From: an uncultured Filifactor sp.
GTDB lineage: Bacteria; Bacillota; Clostridia; Peptostreptococcales; Filifactoraceae
DNA length: 9,641 nt
Direction: 5' to 3'
NCBI GenBank assembly: GCA_947254385.1
Contig: CAMYCP010000038.1
Coordinates: 1-9,641, forward strand
This document shows, one piece after another, positions 1 through 7,586 of the stretch; position 1 is the first letter of the stretch; every line of letters begins with the position of its first letter. Below the pieces are notes generated by a model, which worked only from the letters and a program-made list of their open reading frames with translations, did not search any database and had not been told where the DNA came from. Position numbers and translations under genes: made by a program.

Positions 1-526
1 AGATATATATTTTAGGTCGGCTCGTTTCAAAGAAAAAATATCGTTCGGAATTTATCTTTAAAACCGAATTTGAGTTTATTTTTTCGGAAAAATCCACAAA
101 AATATTTTTAAAATATAATTTATCGGTATATTTTCCAAGTCCGAGAGATCGATCAAGGTTTAATACGATTGTGCCTTTCGATTCGATTATTTCAGATATA
201 AAATCTGCATCTTCGCCTTTTATGTATTCAAAATGTATTTCAACATTTCCTCCACAAATCATACCTATGTTTGCGGCGTAATCATCGTTTAAAACATATT
301 CACGGTTCTTTGAAAGTTTTTGTTTCAAAAGTTCTTTAGAGTATCTTACGCTTTCATATTCCAACGCACCGCCACCCACGGTTCCCGCTATTATTCCGCC
401 GTCGGATACCGCCATAACCGCACCGACGTTTGCCGGTGCGGAGCCGTGTTTTGAAAATATAACGGCTAATATGACGCTTTTTCCTGTTTTAAGTTCGTTT
501 AAAATTTGATTTATTTCTTCTCTCAT
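1..526 (-). CDS. XdhC-family molybdenum hydroxylase maturation protein, N-terminal part (cut by window edge)
   Basis: I translated this partial gene by hand from an ATG at 526-524; it stays open for 175 codons to the window edge. The N-terminal half is typical of the XdhC/CoxI family: HGSAP at residues 27-31, GTVGGG followed by ALE at 48-56, and GMICGG at 88-93. Members of this family bind molybdenum cofactor and insert its sulfurated form into xanthine dehydrogenase-type hydroxylases in the cytoplasm; the E. coli relative in a comparable cluster is YqeB. The C-terminal Rossmann-like half would lie beyond the window, so the exact subfamily cannot be fixed. The start lies 3 bp after the hydA stop, in the same reading frame (TAA, ACT, ATG), with no Shine-Dalgarno at a normal distance, so translation is probably coupled to hydA. 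Its presence implies a molybdenum hydroxylase encoded nearby or elsewhere. Confidence 0.85.
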   Translation of the reverse strand, partial: MREEINQILNELKTGKSVILAVIFSKHGSAPANVGAVMAVSDGGIIAGTVGGGALEYESVRYSKELLKQKLSKNREYVLNDDYAANIGMICGGNVEIHFEYIKGEDADFISEIIESKGTIVLNLDRSLGLGKYTDKLYFKNIFVDFSEKINSNSVLKINSERYFFFETSRPKIYI

Positions 527-529
527 AGT

Positions 530-1876
530 TTATTTTACGTATTGTCCTCTATATTTTTTTATCAGTTTTCCGTCCTTTACAACCAACTCTCCGCCCAAAA
601 TTACATCTTTCACCCTGCCCTGCACTTTCATGCCTTCATACGGGGTATAGTCGACATTTTGTTTTTGTTCTTCAGAAGTTATTGTATGTTCGCCGGTTTT
701 TTCATATATTACTATGTCGGCGTCCGAATCTACTTTAAGTATACCCTTTTTCGGATACATTTTATAAAGTTTGGCGGGATTTTCAGCCATCAATTTTACA
801 AATGCAATTTCATCTATGGCTTTACTGTACAAAAGTTTTGTATAACAGATGCTCACACGATGTTCAACGCCGGGTATCCCTCCCGGAATAAGTCTTAAAT
901 CGTTGTTCTTTACGATTTTATCCGTGTTGTAATTAAACGGGCAGTGATCGGTCGCCATAGTTTGAATTTCACCGTTAATTATTGCATCATATATCGCTTT
1001 TTTGTCGGTTTTACTTCGTGCCGGAGGTGCAAATACGTATTTTGCGGCTTGAGTTCCCGAAAGAGAATACACCGAATCGTCCAGTGTTATATATTGCGGA
1101 CAGGTTTCAGCAGTTACGGTAACTCCCGCTTGTCGTGCCTTTCTTACTTCATTCAAGCCAAGTTCCGTCGAAAGATGTACTATATGCACGGGATAGTCTA
1201 TAAGTTTCGCTATATAGCTAAGTCTCGATATCGCTTCCGCCTCAGCCTCAGCAGGGTGTGCTTTACCTTGATTTTGAGGTAGATTTTGTCCGGATTTTAC
1301 GAGGTCTTCCATTATGCAATCGAGTAAATCCCCGTTTTCACAATGGCTTTCAAGTAACAAGCCCGCTTTTTTCACTTCTTTTAAAATTTTATAAATCTGT
1401 TTGTCATTCAGTCTGAAACCGTACGCCATGTAAATTTTAAAGGAAGTTACTCCCAAATCTTCCATTTCATGAATTTCTCTTAAAGTTACATCATCCGCTT
1501 TAACAAGTTCCATATGGAATTTGTAGTTGCAGCTTGAGTGTCCTTCAGCATTTTTTAATTCATTTTCAAATGATTGACGTAAAGTAAGCTCCGGCTTGCC
1601 GGTCGCAAAGTTTATTATAGTTGTAGTTCCTCCGCAAATTGCGGCGGCAGTTCCGCTTTCATAGTCGTCGGCGGTTTTTGCCAGAGGATTTTCCATCTGC
1701 ATATGGGTATGTGCGTCTATCATTCCCGGAAATACATAGCATCCCTTTGCATCTATTATTTCAGCATCCGGTGCGTCTATATCGGGTGCTATATTCAATA
1801 TTTTCGTGCCGTCGGTTAAGATATCAGAAGACAGCACACTGTCCGATACGACAGTTCCGTTTTTTATCAATATCAT
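530..1876 (-). CDS. hydA: Dihydropyrimidinase/D-hydantoinase-family cyclic amidohydrolase (HydA/YgeZ-like)
   Basis: This 448-residue cytoplasmic enzyme belongs to the dihydropyrimidinase branch of the amidohydrolase superfamily, which opens cyclic amides (dihydropyrimidines, hydantoins) with a binuclear metal centre. The full ligand set is visible: HxH in DAHTHMQ (H56, H58), the carboxylated lysine in SFKIYM (K147), H178 in ESHCE, H234 in HIVHLS and D310 in ATDHCPF. The length is close to normal for the family (about 460). The ATG overlaps the TGA of the upstream ygfK-like gene by 4 bp (ATGA) and no clear Shine-Dalgarno is present, so translation probably depends on termination-reinitiation. 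In E. coli the related hyuA/ygeZ sits in the ygeW-ygeX-ygeY cluster. Context suggests it hydrolyses a partly reduced purine-derived ring rather than dihydrouracil; that substrate is inferred. Function at family level is secure. Confidence 0.93.
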   Translation of the reverse strand: MILIKNGTVVSDSVLSSDILTDGTKILNIAPDIDAPDAEIIDAKGCYVFPGMIDAHTHMQMENPLAKTADDYESGTAAAICGGTTTIINFATGKPELTLRQSFENELKNAEGHSSCNYKFHMELVKADDVTLREIHEMEDLGVTSFKIYMAYGFRLNDKQIYKILKEVKKAGLLLESHCENGDLLDCIMEDLVKSGQNLPQNQGKAHPAEAEAEAISRLSYIAKLIDYPVHIVHLSTELGLNEVRKARQAGVTVTAETCPQYITLDDSVYSLSGTQAAKYVFAPPARSKTDKKAIYDAIINGEIQTMATDHCPFNYNTDKIVKNNDLRLIPGGIPGVEHRVSICYTKLLYSKAIDEIAFVKLMAENPAKLYKMYPKKGILKVDSDADIVIYEKTGEHTITSEEQKQNVDYTPYEGMKVQGRVKDVILGGELVVKDGKLIKKYRGQYVK

Positions 1877-3558
1877 ATATACGGATGCTGAGCCTTAACA
1901 GCATCCACCACTCCCTTTAAAGGCTCGGGCAGTTCTTCATAAGTACCGTGGCTTGTTTTACCGTCCCATCTGTAAAAATAATTTGCTCCGTCTTTTAAGT
2001 AACCCGTATTGTTTGAATTATTGAACAGTTCTTTAGAGTCAAATACCGTTATTCTGTCCTGATACGGCACGCACGGTTCTATGCAGAAAAATTGACAGTT
2101 GCCGCATTCATTGCAAACGGAATCGACGTGCAGAATAATTTTTTTGTCTTCAAGGCTCACAACTTCGTTGGCTCTATTAGGGCATACATTTACACAACTT
2201 CTGCATAATATTTTGCAGGCGTAGTTTGAAGAATGTGAGAGTTCGTAAGATTTATGTTTATCGTATTTTTCTCTCTGTTTGGCGGATTTTACATAATTTT
2301 TGTCCGTGATGACGCTTTTTGTCATCTCTTTAAGTTTAGCCGTATCGGTCGTTTGGTTTTCTTCAAAGTCAAGAGACAAAAGTTCTTCAGAAAGTTTGGA
2401 CAAGTTGTTTAAACCTATGGGCTGCAATATTATTGTAGCTACGGTGATAGGCCATACTCCGGCTTTAAATATGTCCGCAATGTTATTTTTATCAGCCCCG
2501 CCGGAATAACTTATGGGAAGTTTACCGTCAAATTCTTCAGACAACATTTCAGCTACGGATATTGAGAGCGGATAGAGTGCTTTTCCGGACATATACATAT
2601 CTTCACCCGGCAATTCGGCGTGATTTATCTTTACCTGAAATGTGTTGGTAAGTTTTACTCCAAATTGCAAGTTCAAACTTTCGGCAAGTTTTAAAAGTCT
2701 TTTTATCATAGGTACGGCTTGCGCTTTTTGCATATCGTTGTCAAATTGAGCATGGCCGAATGTGAGATAGTCATATCCCATTTTATCCAGTATTTCACGC
2801 ACATAATCGTACCCCAGGAGCGTGGGATTGCATTTGATGTAGGTGTTTATTTTCTTTTCTTTCAAAAGATGCTCCGCTATGGATTCTATTTCTTCGGGTT
2901 TACAGCCGTGCATGGTGGAAAGTGTGATAGAACCGCATACTTTGGGAGATATGCTTTCTATAAATTCACGATTTATATTTTTAAATTGCGGGAGCATTTC
3001 AATCAAGGTGTTTTTACATTCAGCAAACATTTCAGTTTCGGATGCGTCTTTCAAGGTTTCGATAAAAGTGTCTATCGCTTGCGATTTAATGCCTTCCAAG
3101 TTATAGCCGCAACTCATGTTAAAGATGAAACCGTCGGGAGAACCGAGTTTTAATTCCTGCGCCATGACTTTGCAGGCAAAATATCCTTTGATGTATTCAT
3201 CTCTTGCAACTTCCGGACTGAATTCACTCGACCATTCCACGTTGTACGCCTCATCTTCGGCACGTATACACGGTTTGGGTATACCGAGTTCTTCTCCGTA
3301 CATAGTCTGTACGGTTTTAAGTTCCATGAAACGTGCCCCCGCCGCATAAGATGCAGCTATATTTTGCGCCATTTGAGTGTTGGGTCCTGCCGCAATTCCT
3401 AACGGACTTTCCAAGGTTTCACCGAATATGTTGAGTTTTTTTCGTTCGTCTATCTTTACAATTTTAGAGACGTTAAAAATTGTTTTGTTGTTTTCATATT
3501 CGCTCAAAATTCTTTCGATTATTTTGCGAAATGGGATAGGGTTCATAATATCGGACAT
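1873..3558 (-). CDS. ygfK: Short YgfK-like flavo-iron-sulfur oxidoreductase lacking the central FAD/NAD(P)H module
   Basis: This 561-residue protein matches the two ends of YgfK ('putative selenate reductase subunit'). Residues 1 to about 400 correspond to the N-terminal dihydroorotate-dehydrogenase-like barrel, including MSDIMNPIPF at the start, LSTMHGC at 213-219, VKLTNTF at 301-307 and LPGEDMYMSGKALYP at 316-330. Residues about 445-561 correspond to the C-terminal ferredoxin part, with C448, C452, C455, C459 and C482, C485, C488, C492 predicted to bind two [4Fe-4S] clusters. E. coli YgfK is about 1030 residues. Its central GltD-like module with two Rossmann nucleotide sites is wholly absent here, and the joining region (about 405-445) reads cleanly with no stop or frame shift. 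The layout resembles PreA, which needs a partner flavoprotein. The selenate-reductase name is historical; recent work links the family to anaerobic urate/purine degradation. The start has a good Shine-Dalgarno (AAGGAG, 3564-3569). It follows ygeX by 52 bp and overlaps hydA by 4 bp. Confidence 0.9.
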   Translation of the reverse strand: MSDIMNPIPFRKIIERILSEYENNKTIFNVSKIVKIDERKKLNIFGETLESPLGIAAGPNTQMAQNIAASYAAGARFMELKTVQTMYGEELGIPKPCIRAEDEAYNVEWSSEFSPEVARDEYIKGYFACKVMAQELKLGSPDGFIFNMSCGYNLEGIKSQAIDTFIETLKDASETEMFAECKNTLIEMLPQFKNINREFIESISPKVCGSITLSTMHGCKPEEIESIAEHLLKEKKINTYIKCNPTLLGYDYVREILDKMGYDYLTFGHAQFDNDMQKAQAVPMIKRLLKLAESLNLQFGVKLTNTFQVKINHAELPGEDMYMSGKALYPLSISVAEMLSEEFDGKLPISYSGGADKNNIADIFKAGVWPITVATIILQPIGLNNLSKLSEELLSLDFEENQTTDTAKLKEMTKSVITDKNYVKSAKQREKYDKHKSYELSHSSNYACKILCRSCVNVCPNRANEVVSLEDKKIILHVDSVCNECGNCQFFCIEPCVPYQDRITVFDSKELFNNSNNTGYLKDGANYFYRWDGKTSHGTYEELPEPLKGVVDAVKAQHPYI

Positions 3559-3584
3559 ATTTTCTCCTTATCTTATATTTATGT

Positions 3585-3607
3585 AACGGCGGCAAAAAGC
3601 CGCCGTT
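3585..3607 (-). other. GC-rich 9-bp perfect hairpin between ygeX and the ygfK-like gene
   Basis: A perfect inverted repeat has arms at 3585-3593 and 3599-3607 (AACGGCGGC / GCCGCCGTT) and a 5-base loop. In the direction of transcription it starts 3 bases after the ygeX stop, and its loop reads TTTTT. The 3' arm is followed by ACATAAATA rather than a run of T, so it is a poor intrinsic terminator for this operon. On the opposite strand the arm runs into TTTTA. It may be a weakened terminator that lets part of the transcripts through, or an mRNA 3'-end stabiliser that adjusts relative expression. The stem is unusually GC-rich for this region. The structure is certain on paper; its role is inference. 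Confidence 0.6.
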
Positions 3608-3610
3608 TTA

Positions 3611-4816
3611 TCAAAAGCTCGGGTACTTGCCATCCCAAACTATATTTCTGTAATTTTCTCCGTCGGTGTCGCCTTCCGTCGAAAAACAAAGGACTACCGA
3701 GTTTTCATCCAAGCCTGTCTTATCCTTTATATCTTTAAGTTCGGGATCGCTCATAAGTTTGGAAACAACTCCCGCCGTCACTGCGCCGGATTCTCCCGAA
3801 ACAACTTTCGGATCGTCTGAAATTCCGTTGCCTAACAGGCGCATACCGTGTGCGGCATACATATCGTCCACAGACATGAAATAATCGGCATATTTGGAAA
3901 GTATGGGCCAACCCACCGTTACGGGTTCTCCGCAGTTAAGTCCCGCCATTATGGAATCCAAGTCTCCCGTTACATTGTGAAGTTTGCCGTCCGTTGCGGA
4001 TGCCGTTTTAAACAGACAGTTGGCTCTATGTGGTTCCACAATTGTTATAATCGGTTTTTCGTCCTTCATGACGTTGGCGAAAAATCCGGTTACGGCGGAC
4101 GCCAAAGAGCCTACTCCCGCTTGTAAAAATATATGGGTGGGGGTAACTCCTTTTTCTTTAAGTTCGCTATACGCTTCATAAGCCATTGTCATATAGCCTT
4201 GCATTATGTTACGGGGGATTTCTTCGTAGCCGTCCCAGGACGTATCTTGAACCAGTATACCGTTGTGTTCCTTGGCGAATTTATCTGCAAGTCGTACGCA
4301 GTCATCGTAATTGTAGTCATATATGTCGGCTTCGGCATTTTCTTTTCTTATATTTTCCAAACGTTCTTCAGCCGAGCCTTTAGGCATATAGATACGACAT
4401 TTCTGTTTCAATTTGTTTGCCGTCCATGCCACTCCTCTGCCATGATTGCCGTCCGTTGCGGAGGCAAAAGTGATTTCTCCGAGAGAATTTCTTACTTCAT
4501 CAGATATGAGCTTGTCATACGGCATTTCGCTTATGTCTTTGCCCAGTCTGTTAGCAATGTAGTTTCCGATTGCAAACGAACCGCCCAAAACTTTAAAAGC
4601 GTTTAAACCGAATCGGTAGGATTCATCTTTGATATAAAAATCTTTTATTCCTCTTTTTTTTGCAAAATTTTTCAAATTTGCAAGAGGTGTTTTTTCATAT
4701 TGAGGAAAACTTTTGTGAAAGGAAAGCACTTTTTCAGCAGTTTTTAAGTCCAAAAAACTTATGTCCGGATTTTGTTCAGTGTTTTTTTGAACGGTTATTT
4801 CTATTTTGTTCAACAT
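3611..4816 (-). CDS. ygeX: 2,3-diaminopropionate ammonia-lyase (PLP enzyme)
   Basis: YgeX is a pyridoxal-phosphate enzyme of the tryptophan-synthase-beta fold that converts 2,3-diaminopropionate to pyruvate and two ammonia. From the chosen start it has 401 residues, near the E. coli length. The PLP lysine is K75 in RFGLNAFKVLGG. Other family signatures are TDGNHGRGVAW from 121 (D122 matches the catalytic aspartate after the PLP lysine in E. coli), VQDTSWDGY (D191), the phosphate-binding glycine loop QAGVGSLAS at 232-240, GESGAV at 341-346 and STEGDTDG at 379-386. I chose the ATG at 4816 because it follows AAGGAGG and because the family begins near this point; an upstream in-frame ATG at 4840 would add 8 residues and overlap ssnA. 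The gene starts 8 bp after the ssnA stop. It probably forms the last, energy-yielding step of the pathway, feeding pyruvate to fermentation. Confidence 0.95.
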   Translation of the reverse strand: MLNKIEITVQKNTEQNPDISFLDLKTAEKVLSFHKSFPQYEKTPLANLKNFAKKRGIKDFYIKDESYRFGLNAFKVLGGSFAIGNYIANRLGKDISEMPYDKLISDEVRNSLGEITFASATDGNHGRGVAWTANKLKQKCRIYMPKGSAEERLENIRKENAEADIYDYNYDDCVRLADKFAKEHNGILVQDTSWDGYEEIPRNIMQGYMTMAYEAYSELKEKGVTPTHIFLQAGVGSLASAVTGFFANVMKDEKPIITIVEPHRANCLFKTASATDGKLHNVTGDLDSIMAGLNCGEPVTVGWPILSKYADYFMSVDDMYAAHGMRLLGNGISDDPKVVSGESGAVTAGVVSKLMSDPELKDIKDKTGLDENSVVLCFSTEGDTDGENYRNIVWDGKYPSF

Positions 4817-4819
4817 AAA

Positions 4820-4826
4820 CCTCCTT
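4820..4826 (-). promoter_or_regulatory. ygeX ribosome binding site, overlapping the ssnA stop
   Basis: The AAGGAGG at 4826-4820 shares bases with the TAA stop of ssnA (4827-4825) and lies only 3 bases before the ATG at 4816. It decides the ygeX start: the alternative ATG at 4840 lacks such a site. A spacing of 3 is tight. The overlap of stop and ribosome binding site suggests that ribosomes finishing ssnA reload directly on ygeX. Confidence 0.75.
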
Positions 4827-6147
4827 ACATTTTTTCCCAAATTTCATGTGCAATCTGCTCAGATTCGGCAAAAATTTTATCTTCGTCCACGGTTTGTATG
4901 ATGCGATCTTTCATTACGAATTTACCGTTTATTATCGTGTCGTTCACCATTCTGCCCGACATCCCGAATATCATATGCCCCGCAAAATTGTCCGCATTCA
5001 TAGGAGTGTAGTTTTTATACGATAAGGTTATTATGTCTGCATACGCTCCTTTTTTGATTATTCCTACCGGTTTGGCAAAAAATGAGGACGCTATGGACGG
5101 ATTGTTGATAATTTGCAGTTTAAATGCCTCGTTAAAGCCTACCGTCGGGTCGCAGAGGTGATGGGATTGCAGTATCTTTGCAACTTTTACGGATTCAAAC
5201 ATATCGTTTGTATATGCGTCCGTACCCAAGCCCACTTTTACATTTTTCTTAAGAAGTTGAATTAACGGTGTTACGCCCACGGCGTTGCCCATATTGCTTT
5301 CGGGATTGTGAACGACATTTGTTTTTGTATCGGATAAAATTTGTATTTCACGGTTGTTTATGTTGCAACAGTGTACGCACAATGTTTTTTCTCCCAAAAA
5401 GTCAAAATCTTCCAAACGTTCAACCACACGTTTGCCGTATTTTTTAAGAGAGTCGTACTCATCTTCTATACCTTCGGCGGTATGCACATGATAGCCCGCA
5501 TCAAGCCCCGACATGGAAGTTGCAATTTTATGCATGGTTTTATCACTTATCGTAAATGAAGCGTGTATGCCGAAATGTCCGTGTACGAGGTCTTGATTAG
5601 AGTTATTGTACTCTTTGATAAAATCTATATTTTCTTTAATTCCTTCATCGGTTTTATCTTCTCCGTCACGATCCGATACTTCATAGCAAAGATCGGATCT
5701 TATGCCGATTTTTTTTGAAACTTCCGCAATTTTAAAAAGTGAACCGGTTATATGATAAGGCGACGCATGATGATCTACCATACAGGTAACTCCGTTGCGT
5801 ACGGATTCAATCATGGTTTGGTATGCGCTAAGTTCGGTATGTTTTAAAGTTAAAAGTTTATCCATACGCCACCATTGATTTTCCAAAATTTCAAGAAAAT
5901 TGCGCGTCGGTTTGCTTACACTCATTCCTCTGGCAAAGGAAGAATAGATGTGAGTATGCATATTTATCATACCCGGCATTATAACCCTGTTTGAAACGTC
6001 GATAAATTCTTCATCGGGATATTTAGTTTTTAATTCTTCACTGTTTCCTACATCGGCTACGGTGTCGCCTTTTATCAAAACGGCTCCGTCCGATATGAAA
6101 AGTCTGTCGGGATCATTTGTATACAGCTTACCGTTACCTATCAACAT
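4825..6147 (-). CDS. ssnA: SsnA-family amidohydrolase/aminohydrolase
   Basis: This 440-residue cytoplasmic protein belongs to the SsnA group of the metal-dependent amidohydrolases, close to the ATZ/TRZ and guanine-deaminase branch. Visible active-site elements are HxH in INMHTH (H64, H66), HVHTAEG (H222 and E225), LCVHCCN (H259), the VHNPESNMGNAVG loop at 279-291, and GLGTDA (D310). Together they fit a mononuclear deaminase-type centre. The start has AGGAGA at 6154-6159, 6 bases before the ATG, and lies 15 bp after the ygeY stop. In E. coli, ssnA sits beside ygfK, ygfM and xdhD. The substrate is not fixed biochemically by the sequence; in this cluster, hydrolysis of a purine-derived ring C-N bond is a reasonable inference. 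The length matches the family exactly and no key residue is missing. Confidence 0.93.
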   Translation of the reverse strand: MLIGNGKLYTNDPDRLFISDGAVLIKGDTVADVGNSEELKTKYPDEEFIDVSNRVIMPGMINMHTHIYSSFARGMSVSKPTRNFLEILENQWWRMDKLLTLKHTELSAYQTMIESVRNGVTCMVDHHASPYHITGSLFKIAEVSKKIGIRSDLCYEVSDRDGEDKTDEGIKENIDFIKEYNNSNQDLVHGHFGIHASFTISDKTMHKIATSMSGLDAGYHVHTAEGIEDEYDSLKKYGKRVVERLEDFDFLGEKTLCVHCCNINNREIQILSDTKTNVVHNPESNMGNAVGVTPLIQLLKKNVKVGLGTDAYTNDMFESVKVAKILQSHHLCDPTVGFNEAFKLQIINNPSIASSFFAKPVGIIKKGAYADIITLSYKNYTPMNADNFAGHMIFGMSGRMVNDTIINGKFVMKDRIIQTVDEDKIFAESEQIAHEIWEKM

Positions 6148-6162
6148 AATTTTCTCCTATGT

Positions 6163-7485
6163 TTAATCTTGTGTGTATACGGTCGGAAGTAATGCATATA
6201 CTGCGGCACAAGTTACAAGGTCTTGTCTCCATGTAACTTCGTTGGGTGCGTGTGCCTGATCTTCCGCACCGGGGCCGAAACCTATAACGGGGATATTGTG
6301 TCTGCCCATTATAGCCACGCCGTTAGTGGAAAATGTCCATTTATCGACCAACGGTTTGTCGGCTCTCTTTTCCTGTTCTTTCTTTACGGGAGGCGCTATG
6401 CGTTTGTCACCGAAAATGCTTTTATATGCACTTTCCATCGCTTTGGTAACTTTGTGATCTTCCGGAATTACCCAAGTCGGGAAATAACATTCCTGTTTAT
6501 ATTCCAAACCTTTCCATGAAGGTCTCGCATAATCGTACATGGTAACTTTGGCTCCGTGTTTTTTTACGGAGGGCAGATCTTCAATTTCTTTTATGCAGGA
6601 TTGCCACGTTTCTCCCGCCGTCATTCTTCTATCCAAAGATATTGCGCAACCGTCGGCTACGGCACATCTTGAGGGGGAAGTGAAGAAGATTTGTGAAGTT
6701 GTAACCGTGCCTCTGCCTAAGAAATTCGCTTCTTTATATTCCGGATTGTATTTTTCATCCAGCATCTTGACAAGTCCTTTGATTTCTACGGAATCATCTG
6801 CGGGATTTTCATTTAACTGTTCGATTTCTTTCAGAATGTCCGCCATCTTGTAAATTGCGTTCACTCCTCTTTCGGGTGCGGAGCCGTGGCAAGATACGCC
6901 TTGAACTTCCACTCTGATTTCCATTCTGCCCCTTTGACCTCTGTATATCCCGCCGTCGGTGGGTTCGGTGGATACGACAAATTCAGGATGGATATTTTCC
7001 TTTTCTATCATATAAAGCCAGCAGTTACCGTCACAATCTTCTTCCTGTACGGAGCCTACCACCAGTACTCTATATTTGTCGTTTAACAGTCCGAGATCTT
7101 TCATTATCTTAGCGCCGTAAACAGCGGATACCGTGCCGCCGAGTTGGTCCGAACCGCCGCGTCCGCCGATTGTCGTACCGTCATCATATCCGTCATACGG
7201 ATCAAAATCCCAGTTGTCTCTGTTGCCTATTCCTACGGTGTCGATATGTCCGTCGAATGCAATTTGAGTTTTGCCGGTACCCATTTCTCCGAGTACGTTG
7301 CCTTGTGCATCAATCCATGCTTTGTTAAAGCCTACTTTTTCCATTTCTTCCTTGATGCGATTGGCTTTGTTGCCTTCTTCACAGGATTCACCGTGAAGTT
7401 TGATTAAATCTCTTAAAAAACTTGCCATATCTTCTTCATATTTGTGAGCCGCATTTTTTATAGCATCAAAATCAATTTGAGACAT
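6163..7485 (-). CDS. ygeY: YgeY-type M20-family metallohydrolase
   Basis: This is a 440-residue di-zinc hydrolase of the M20/ArgE/DapE fold, in the group named 'YgeY selenium metabolism-linked hydrolase'. The catalytic domain shows H80 and D82 (AFDGHIDTV), bridging D113 (GGSDQLGG), the general-base pair E148/E149 (SVQEED), E174 (STEPTD) and the last ligand H412 (QAHAPNE). The lid/dimer domain begins near residue 185 and contains [17 protein letters not shown] at 198-214, with H200 reaching into the partner site. M20 enzymes cleave acyl-, carbamoyl- or amino-acyl amide bonds; which one applies here is unknown. By position with ygeW and ygeX it may remove an acyl or ureido-type group on the way to 2,3-diaminopropionate (inference). 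The start has a strong GGGAGGT (7491-7497). A 101-bp spacer with a hairpin separates it from ygeW. Confidence 0.94.
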   Translation of the reverse strand: MSQIDFDAIKNAAHKYEEDMASFLRDLIKLHGESCEEGNKANRIKEEMEKVGFNKAWIDAQGNVLGEMGTGKTQIAFDGHIDTVGIGNRDNWDFDPYDGYDDGTTIGGRGGSDQLGGTVSAVYGAKIMKDLGLLNDKYRVLVVGSVQEEDCDGNCWLYMIEKENIHPEFVVSTEPTDGGIYRGQRGRMEIRVEVQGVSCHGSAPERGVNAIYKMADILKEIEQLNENPADDSVEIKGLVKMLDEKYNPEYKEANFLGRGTVTTSQIFFTSPSRCAVADGCAISLDRRMTAGETWQSCIKEIEDLPSVKKHGAKVTMYDYARPSWKGLEYKQECYFPTWVIPEDHKVTKAMESAYKSIFGDKRIAPPVKKEQEKRADKPLVDKWTFSTNGVAIMGRHNIPVIGFGPGAEDQAHAPNEVTWRQDLVTCAAVYALLPTVYTQD

Positions 7486-7537
7486 AATATACCTCCCGTT
7501 TATTTTTATAAAATTTTAAAAAATTAACCGCCGTGCA

Positions 7538-7570
7538 AATTTGTCTTACTTTATTTAAGTAAGACAAATT
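7538..7570 (-). other. 14-bp perfect hairpin in the ygeW-ygeY spacer
   Basis: The arms at 7538-7551 and 7557-7570 (AATTTGTCTTACTT / AAGTAAGACAAATT) are perfectly complementary, with a 5-base loop. The element lies 16 bases after the ygeW stop and about 50 bases before the ygeY start, in the longest spacer of the ygeW-to-xdhC series. After the 3' arm the transcript reads TGCACGGCGG, so there is no direct T-run and it is not a good intrinsic terminator. It could be a partial terminator, an RNA-processing or stability element that sets the ratio of YgeW to the rest, or a protein-binding operator. Nothing here distinguishes these. Confidence 0.6.
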
Positions 7571-7586
7571 CACGAACTGAACGGTA

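Noticed and set aside
2719..3153. A 144-codon plus-strand open frame inside the ygfK-like gene
   Set aside because: Opposite to conserved coding sequence and without a start signal; treated as chance.
1873..3558. The short ygfK-like gene as a pseudogene or sequencing artefact
   Set aside because: One uninterrupted frame carries all eight cluster cysteines and both end domains, with normal signals and spacing on each side; a precise in-frame loss by error is unlikely.
4133..4606. A 157-codon open frame on the plus strand inside ygeX
   Set aside because: Antisense shadow of a well-supported gene; the cysteine- and phenylalanine-rich translation resembles no family I know.
4817..4840. The longer start for ygeX (ATG at 4840, adding MGKNVRRF)
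   Set aside because: The AAGGAGG lies directly before the ATG at 4816 and family members begin at about that point; the extension overlaps ssnA and has no ribosome binding site.
7505..7538. Possible internal promoter before ygeY (TTGCAC followed by TATAAA)
   Set aside because: The spacing between the two hexamers is about 22 bp, and the -35 overlaps the hairpin; AT-rich sequence gives such matches easily.
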